Shown: positions 28,008 through 33,548 of the stretch, piece by piece
Numbering within the stretch: position 1 is the stretch's first letter
Layout: every line of letters starts with the position of its first letter
Origin: Virgibacillus alimentarius
GTDB lineage: Bacteria; Bacillota; Bacilli; Bacillales; Amphibacillaceae
Assembly: GCF_000709085.1 (NCBI RefSeq)
Contig: NZ_JFBD01000060.1
Span: 1 to 33,548, forward strand
DNA length: 33,548 nt
Direction of reading: 5' to 3'
Notes under the pieces: generated by a model
Told to the model about the DNA's origin: nothing
Databases searched by the model: none
What the model saw: the letters and a program-made list of their open reading frames with translations, nothing else
Made by a program: the position numbers and the translations under genes

Positions 28008-28553
28008 TCATCTGTTTGCTGTTATAATATCACGCTTTATGCGTCGTAGTTTTCCATTGATAGTACCATCAAGTATTGTATTACCAATACGTATTTTAAG
28101 TCCGCCGACCACTGAAGGGTCTACTTTATTTTCAAGCTTTACAGACTTTGTATTCAAACGTTTTGCTAAGCTTTTTTCAAGTTGTTCTTTCTCGGCATCG
28201 GATAATGCCTTGACAGAGTAAACAACCGCTTCATTTATTCCTTTTGCATCATTCACCATTTGCATAAAATGAGAAATAATGGAAGGTGTGAGTACAGATC
28301 GATGACGTTCTACCAATAATTTAATTGTATTGACGACATCTTGTCCCAACCCTTTAAATGCTTCATCAAGGAATTGCTTCTTTGTTACGATGCTAATACG
28401 TGGATGTTCCAAGAATGTATATAGCTTCTGGTTTGTTTGAAATACTTCACGAACTACTTGTAGTTCCTCAACTAATTGATCTAAATTTGCCTTTTCTTTA
28501 CCTAGTTGAAAAAGAGCTTCTGCATAACGTTTAGCAACTACTGCATCACTCAT
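28008..28553 (-). CDS. atpH: ATP synthase F1 delta subunit
   Basis: 181 residues; links F1 to the b-subunit stator stalk. N-terminal helical domain VAKRYAEALFQLGKE, and C-terminal KLENKVDPSVVGGLKIRIGNTILDGTI, the family signature. Its ATG (28553) overlaps the atpF stop by four bases (ATGA), so translation is coupled. Confidence 0.97.
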   Translation of the reverse strand: MSDAVVAKRYAEALFQLGKEKANLDQLVEELQVVREVFQTNQKLYTFLEHPRISIVTKKQFLDEAFKGLGQDVVNTIKLLVERHRSVLTPSIISHFMQMVNDAKGINEAVVYSVKALSDAEKEQLEKSLAKRLNTKSVKLENKVDPSVVGGLKIRIGNTILDGTINGKLRRIKRDIITANR

Positions 28554-29077
28554 CGCTCTTCTCCTACCTCTTTAATGTATTCATTGATCAAGTTTTCCTG
28601 ATCTTGTGCACTAATTTCTTTTTCAATCACTTTGCTGGCAATAAGAACAGATAGTGAGGCAACTTTATCTTGTAATGCTTGTAACGCTTTTTCTTTTTCA
28701 TTTTGAATATCGGCCTGTGCTGCTTCTTTAATTCGATCTGCTTCCTGACGAGCAGCAATGATAATTTCTTCTTCCTGTCTAACACCAGAACTTTTAGCAT
28801 CTTCAATTATCTTTTGAGCTTCTTGTTTCGTTTGTTTCAAACGCTCCTGGGCTTCTTTTGAAGCAACTTCAGCTTCCTTGCGGCTTTTTTCTGCTGCTTC
28901 GATCTCACTTACCACATAGTCTTCACGTTTCTTCATCATATTCATCACAGGGCCCCATGCGAATTTACGCACTAAAAGGAGTAGTACAAGGAAAAAGAAT
29001 AGCTGTACGAGCATGTCTCCTACATAAAGGCCACCGATTGATGCATAAACTGTTGAAAATCCGGTGAATGTTTGCAC
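28550..29077 (-). CDS. atpF: ATP synthase Fo b subunit
   Basis: 175 residues; peripheral stalk. One N-terminal membrane helix (VQLFFFLVLLLLVRKFAWGPV) followed by a long, charged, Ala/Glu/Lys-rich helix that dimerises. I prefer GTG 29077 (MQTFTGFS), with gaaggag at 8 bases; ATG 29095 precedes that ribosome site. It overlaps atpH by four bases and is preceded by a stem-loop after atpE. Confidence 0.96.
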   Translation of the reverse strand: MQTFTGFSTVYASIGGLYVGDMLVQLFFFLVLLLLVRKFAWGPVMNMMKKREDYVVSEIEAAEKSRKEAEVASKEAQERLKQTKQEAQKIIEDAKSSGVRQEEEIIIAARQEADRIKEAAQADIQNEKEKALQALQDKVASLSVLIASKVIEKEISAQDQENLINEYIKEVGEER

Positions 29078-29167
29078 ATCGTTCACTCCTTCCATCCAAA
29101 AAATGAATCCTATTTCTCTATTAATTTTTAACTCATTTGTTACAAATTAACCTAGGGCATAAACAAG

Positions 29168-29199
29168 GGCGAAGTTTCTACTTGAAGATAGCCTTCGCC
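29168..29199 (-). ncRNA. Intercistronic stem-loop between atpE and atpF
   Basis: ggcgaag (29168-29174) pairs with cttcgcc (29193-29199), with an inner cta/tag stem. It lies just after the atpE stop and lacks a T-run. It may protect the atpE message or cause partial termination. Confidence 0.5.
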
Positions 29200-29217
29200 A
29201 TTCTGCTTTTTATTCAG

Positions 29218-29484
<267 letters not shown>

Positions 29485-29510
29485 TTATTAAAACGGGTTA
29501 ATTAATCATT

Positions 29511-30248
<738 letters not shown>

Positions 30249-30255
30249 TCATGCA

Positions 30256-30624
30256 TTATTGTTTATTCCTAAACACAAAAAAATCTATCATAATGACAAG
30301 ATAGGAAGTCATTAAACCAATGATCACAGCAATGATGCTGAAATATTCCTCAAAACGAAGGGCAATGATAATCGCTACTGCTGCTGCTGCAAATCGTGAA
30401 ATGGTCCCTAGACCTTTTGCAGATGCTTTCTTTGCGACAGCTTCTGCGAAATCATTTATTTTCTTTTGTAAGAGATATAAGTTGTAAAAACTTATGACAC
30501 TTCCCAGTAATAGCCCTAAAAAAATGCGTACATATGGTGTAAATCCTGCTCCCATTACTAACACTGCAAGCAGATAAAACATCCACTTCCGCTGACGGGC
30601 CATCATCATCTCATATTGTCCCAT
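30256..30624 (-). CDS. atpI: ATP synthase subunit I (assembly factor)
   Basis: 122 residues with about four membrane helices in two pairs (~14-46 and ~78-116). AtpI helps assemble the c ring or supports Mg2+ uptake, and is first gene of the operon in Bacillaceae. Sequence is weakly conserved, so the call rests on topology, size and position. The ribosome site before ATG 30624 is weak (ggaaaagag); later Met codons at residues 6-8 are possible starts. Confidence 0.9.
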   Translation of the reverse strand: MGQYEMMMARQRKWMFYLLAVLVMGAGFTPYVRIFLGLLLGSVISFYNLYLLQKKINDFAEAVAKKASAKGLGTISRFAAAAVAIIIALRFEEYFSIIAVIIGLMTSYLVIMIDFFVFRNKQ

Positions 30625-30690
30625 GATATTACTCTTTTCCAGTGAGCTTTCGAATGCTGTTTGAATGAAGCAGTTTCATATAGGTCTTTC

Positions 30691-30696
30691 ATTATA
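30691..30696 (-). promoter_or_regulatory. Candidate atp operon promoter (-10 TATAAT)
   Basis: A consensus TATAAT on the minus strand ~67 bases upstream of atpI. The -35 is poor at 17-18 bp (TCGAAT at 20 bp), so strength is uncertain. Confidence 0.4.
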
Positions 30697-31042
30697 AAAG
30701 GTATCTCATTACAGCGATTCGAGTATGTCACTATGTATGTTGCAAAAAATCCCACTATGTCATCTTTTTGAGAAAAAGCACAAAAATTGCATTATAATGA
30801 AACCCTTATCATCCTGCCCTCAAACAGTTTACAATAACCATATCTTAATGTCAATGGTTCGTGCGGGAAAGAAGAATTTAGTAACACAATCATTGTATGG
30901 AATTTTATGTCGAAAAGACGATGAATTATTTCTTCCCTTTTCAAATCATCATCTCCCATATTATACAAAAAAGAATAAGACGAATGGGTGACATTTTTGT
31001 GAACTTTATATGTAAATTTTCCCTGACTTTCGTAAAGGAGGA

Positions 31043-31084
31043 GCGAACAATCAGCAGGTTTCTTTCCTCCCACTGATTGTTCGC
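31043..31084. repeat. Perfect 12-bp inverted repeat downstream of vpr
   Basis: gcgaacaatcag (31043-31054) and ctgattgttcgc (31073-31084) with an 18-base loop that can form a small inner agg/cct stem. It lies 36 bases past the vpr stop. There is no T-run on either side, so a classical terminator is doubtful. Confidence 0.7.
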
Positions 31085-31119
31085 TGAATCACCCAGGAAT
31101 CGTAAACGGAGTTCGGCCT

Positions 31120-33363
31120 TTATTCGATAAATAACTCTACCGCTTGCGATTCATAGGCCCCGTCCTCTAACTGTACGGTGATTAACGCGAGATAGCGCCC
31201 AGGTTTACTCGCTTTGGTTTTCTTAAGCTTCCCTTCATTCATCCCTTTAGATAAATCTTCCTCTTCCAACAAGGTCCGTTCATGCATCAATGTGTCGGGA
31301 TTATATAAATTAACTTCTATATTTTTAGCATCCTCTGTAAGGTAAAGCCGGTAAATATAGGTGTCATCTGAAAAGGTTTTAAGCGACAATTCAAAGCCCA
31401 TTGCCTTCGGGTAATCTGCCGTTTCATTTACAAATAAATAAGGCAGTTGATACGTCTCATCCTTTTGGTGAAGGGTGATCCAGCCCTGTTGTACTCCTTT
31501 TTTTAATTCAGGGGAGGTGACACTTAATTCAATCGGGATTTCCTTTTTTTCCTTTTTATCTAACGTGAATGTTTGCGGTAGGTTCCATGTTAATCCTTTT
31601 TGTTTTTTTGGAATATCAAAGGTAAAGGTTTGTTTCTTGTTGGTCGTATTTTCAATTGTCAGTTTCATGCTGTTTGTCTCTTTGTATGGCTTTATTTTGC
31701 CAAAAGATATTAACGGATCATGAATGATCGTTTTTGTAGCTATCGCTCGCTCTACTTGTATATCCCCTGTCCCTTGAACAATTGGATCATAATTATGTTT
31801 CTTTTCATTTTGAATAGGTACAGCTGTTGTTTTCAAGGCGCCAACAATCTGCGCATGTGACCAATTTGGACGTGCTTCTTTCATCAATGCTAGCGCTCCA
31901 GCAACATGAGGTGCTGCCATACTTGTTCCTTGTAATTCCTGATATCCGTCGGGTACCGTACTCAAAATATTTGCCCCTGGAGCCACAATATCTGGTTTAA
32001 TATCCCAGTTGATCGTGACCGGACCTCGCGAGCTAAATAGAGCGATATCTGTTTTTGTTTCTTGATAGGCTGTATCGATGTGCAAGGATTTACCATTCAT
32101 TTGTTTTCTAAGCCAATTTCCATCTTCTTTTGAAATCGATGCAACGGGGATCTCGATGTCTTCTTTGTTTTCAATGACCCCTTGAAACATTCCTTTTTCA
32201 TTGTTCACAATTAATAACGCTTCCGCTCCTTGCTCTTGCATTTCTATTGCCAACTCCTGAAAAGGAATTTTCCCTCTTTCAATTATTGCAATTTTCCCTG
32301 CTACGTTTGCTTTTGGATCTTCAGCGTCTACTATTGGAAGTGATTTTTCAAATGTCCAATCTTTAGCCCCCATCATCGTAACGAGCGGGATTGCTTTCTC
32401 TTCCTTCGGTTCATATAAAAAAGGAATACGCTGTGGTCTTGTTGATGCTCCGACTGCAAGTGCCTTTGTGGCAGTCGCTGGTGAGCCCACTGTCCATTTC
32501 TTGGGACCATCATTCCCATTCGCAGTGACAACAGAGGTGCCATGTTCGACTGCACGGTTAACAGCGATGCTTGTTGGGTAATCCGGTCCATTCACACTAT
32601 TTCCCAAGGAAAGATTGACGACATCCATCCCATCTTCCACTGCTTGTTCCAATGCAGCAATAACCTGTACAGAAGTTCCTCTCCCTCCCGGACCGAGGGC
32701 ACGGTACGCATAAATTTCAGCGTCAGGTGCAACTCCTTGTAAATCCCCATCAGCAGCGATAATACCTGCCACATGTGTTCCATGCAACGTAGGCATTCCC
32801 TCATCTTCCTCAGTCTCCATCGGATCCTTATCAAGATCAACCAGATCATATCCACCTGAATAATTTGATTTCAAGTCTGGATGCTCATAATCAATTCCCG
32901 TATCAACAACTCCGACTTTAACCCCTTTCCCGGTGTAGTTTGTTGTATTTATCTGCGATGGTATAACTGCATTTGGATTTTTATCCTTTTTCACTGGAGA
33001 CTGGGCAACTGCCTCATACGTGCGAACTGGATGGATCGCTTTAATAAATTCCAGTGATTTCATTTTTTCCAATCGTTCAGGCTTCGCTTTTAATGCGAGC
33101 CCATGAAATAATTTGTGATATGTAGCTACTACTTCTACAAAAGGATGGTGAATTTCAAGATATTCTTTGTGTTTTTTTGGATCCCCTTTCACTTCAACAA
33201 TAATCGATACTTTCTCATCCTCTTTATCCTGATCATGTTTCTTATGAGGATCCTCCTTTATTTCAACATCAATCGGGGGCAGATCGTTATCAAATGAATA
33301 TGCATATGCTGGCCAGGAAGTGAACACAAAAATGGAAGCTAAAAGAAAGATAAGGTACCGCAT
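31120..33363 (-). CDS. vpr: Secreted subtilisin-like serine protease, Vpr-type (S8)
   Basis: 747 residues. Signal peptide (RYLIFLLASIFVFTSWPAYAYS, cleavage near 22), an Asp/Lys-rich linker, an inhibitor-I9 propeptide (~50-115: VSIIVEVKGDP to FIKAIHPV), then the S8 catalytic domain. Triad: Asp154 in VGVVDTGIDYEHPDL, His194 in HGTHVAGIIA, Ser481 in QGTSMAAPHVAGA; the oxyanion Asn284 lies in TANGNDG. A PA domain (~335-425) is inserted between His and Ser, as in Vpr. The C-terminal ~230 residues are Fn3-like beta sequence. ATG 33363 follows aaaggag at 9 bases; the frame opens at 33417 without a signal peptide. Vpr versus other S8 paralogues is inferred. Confidence 0.92.
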   Translation of the reverse strand: MRYLIFLLASIFVFTSWPAYAYSFDNDLPPIDVEIKEDPHKKHDQDKEDEKVSIIVEVKGDPKKHKEYLEIHHPFVEVVATYHKLFHGLALKAKPERLEKMKSLEFIKAIHPVRTYEAVAQSPVKKDKNPNAVIPSQINTTNYTGKGVKVGVVDTGIDYEHPDLKSNYSGGYDLVDLDKDPMETEEDEGMPTLHGTHVAGIIAADGDLQGVAPDAEIYAYRALGPGGRGTSVQVIAALEQAVEDGMDVVNLSLGNSVNGPDYPTSIAVNRAVEHGTSVVTANGNDGPKKWTVGSPATATKALAVGASTRPQRIPFLYEPKEEKAIPLVTMMGAKDWTFEKSLPIVDAEDPKANVAGKIAIIERGKIPFQELAIEMQEQGAEALLIVNNEKGMFQGVIENKEDIEIPVASISKEDGNWLRKQMNGKSLHIDTAYQETKTDIALFSSRGPVTINWDIKPDIVAPGANILSTVPDGYQELQGTSMAAPHVAGALALMKEARPNWSHAQIVGALKTTAVPIQNEKKHNYDPIVQGTGDIQVERAIATKTIIHDPLISFGKIKPYKETNSMKLTIENTTNKKQTFTFDIPKKQKGLTWNLPQTFTLDKKEKKEIPIELSVTSPELKKGVQQGWITLHQKDETYQLPYLFVNETADYPKAMGFELSLKTFSDDTYIYRLYLTEDAKNIEVNLYNPDTLMHERTLLEEEDLSKGMNEGKLKKTKASKPGRYLALITVQLEDGAYESQAVELFIE

Positions 33364-33477
33364 CAGGTAAGACTCCTTTTTCTTTTTATCCTTTGAAAAA
33401 ACAGGAAAAACATGCACGGAAATGATAAAATTCGAATGTTTTTGCTCACACCAAATGACTCACGCCTCTCCACCGGT

Positions 33478-33548
33478 CCGGTCGATATATCTTCTATCCG
33501 GTTGATATCTCCTCCGGTCCGGTCGATATATCTTCTATCCATTGATCT
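33478..33548 (+). repeat. 20.5-bp repeat array running off the window (array 4)
   Basis: Units start at 33478, 33498, 33519 and 33539 (last incomplete), again 20-21 bp apart and on the same strand as the others. Here the complete units are all of the GATAT type, so the alternation is lost. It lies upstream of vpr. Confidence 0.88.

Larger units (their letters stand above)
30625..31119. other. Intergenic region between vpr and the atp operon
   Basis: 495 bases. It holds the candidate atp promoter (30691-30696), a plus-strand TATAAT near 30795 inside cattataatg, and a perfect 12-bp inverted repeat (31043-31084). Open frames of 88-93 codons on both strands lack ribosome sites and protein-like composition and are not accepted. 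Confidence 0.6.

Noticed and set aside
30725-31073. Open frames of 88 and 93 codons on opposite strands
   Set aside because: No ribosome sites, mutual overlap, mixed composition without domain or signal features.

Overview
The window is a chromosomal segment of a moderately low-GC, endospore-forming, flagellated Firmicute. Gene content and order (atp operon, ywzB, ywmB, murA, spoIID, spoIIQ, spoIIID, mbl, flhO, flhP, fabZ) match the Bacillus subtilis neighbourhood. Protein style and the presence of selD/selU point to the Virgibacillus/Oceanobacillus group of Bacillaceae; this genus-level placement is inference. Most genes lie on the minus strand.

Layout. 1-280: tandem array of a ~20.5-bp motif. 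374-1334: a DUF2935-type gene (+) and a small membrane protein (-). 1468-6312: RND efflux pump, lipoprotein adaptor and TetR regulator (-), with a perfect 20-bp palindromic operator just upstream. 6631-6948: acidic lipoprotein. 7176-9281: selD-selU (+), the tRNA 2-selenouridine pathway. 9474-9893: fabZ. 10085-10228: a 47-residue lmo0937-type membrane protein. 10283-13395: mbl-flhO-flhP-epuA (-), read from the right. 13598-15240: an accessory insert holding a NERD-domain nuclease-like gene (+) with copies of the 20.5-bp repeat on both sides. 15392-15673: spoIIID. 16020-17036: an AimR-family pheromone receptor with a short N-terminus. 17250-19652: spoIIQ and spoIID. 19768-20685: LD-carboxypeptidase. 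20836-23262: murA, ywmB, ywzB. 23547-30624: complete atpIBEFHAGDC operon. 31120-33363: Vpr-like secreted subtilase. 33478-33548: a further copy of the repeat array, running off the window.

How the genes work together. SpoIID and SpoIIQ act in peptidoglycan remodelling and engulfment, SpoIIID is the mother-cell regulator, and Mbl and MurA act in wall synthesis, so the middle is a cell-envelope/sporulation block. The atp operon encodes all eight F1Fo subunits plus AtpI. SelD makes selenophosphate and SelU uses it on tRNA; no selenocysteine machinery is seen here.

The most unusual element is the repeat family: at least 38 copies of (T)CCGG(T/A)(T/C)GAT, spaced alternately 20 and 21 bp (two helical turns), with GATTC and GATAT versions alternating so the true unit is ~41 bp. 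All four sites are intergenic and in the same orientation, and two of them bracket the NERD gene that separates spoIIID from mbl, which are adjacent in B. subtilis. Second is the AimR-like receptor: no pheromone gene beside it, and little room for the N-terminal DNA-binding domain of phage AimR.
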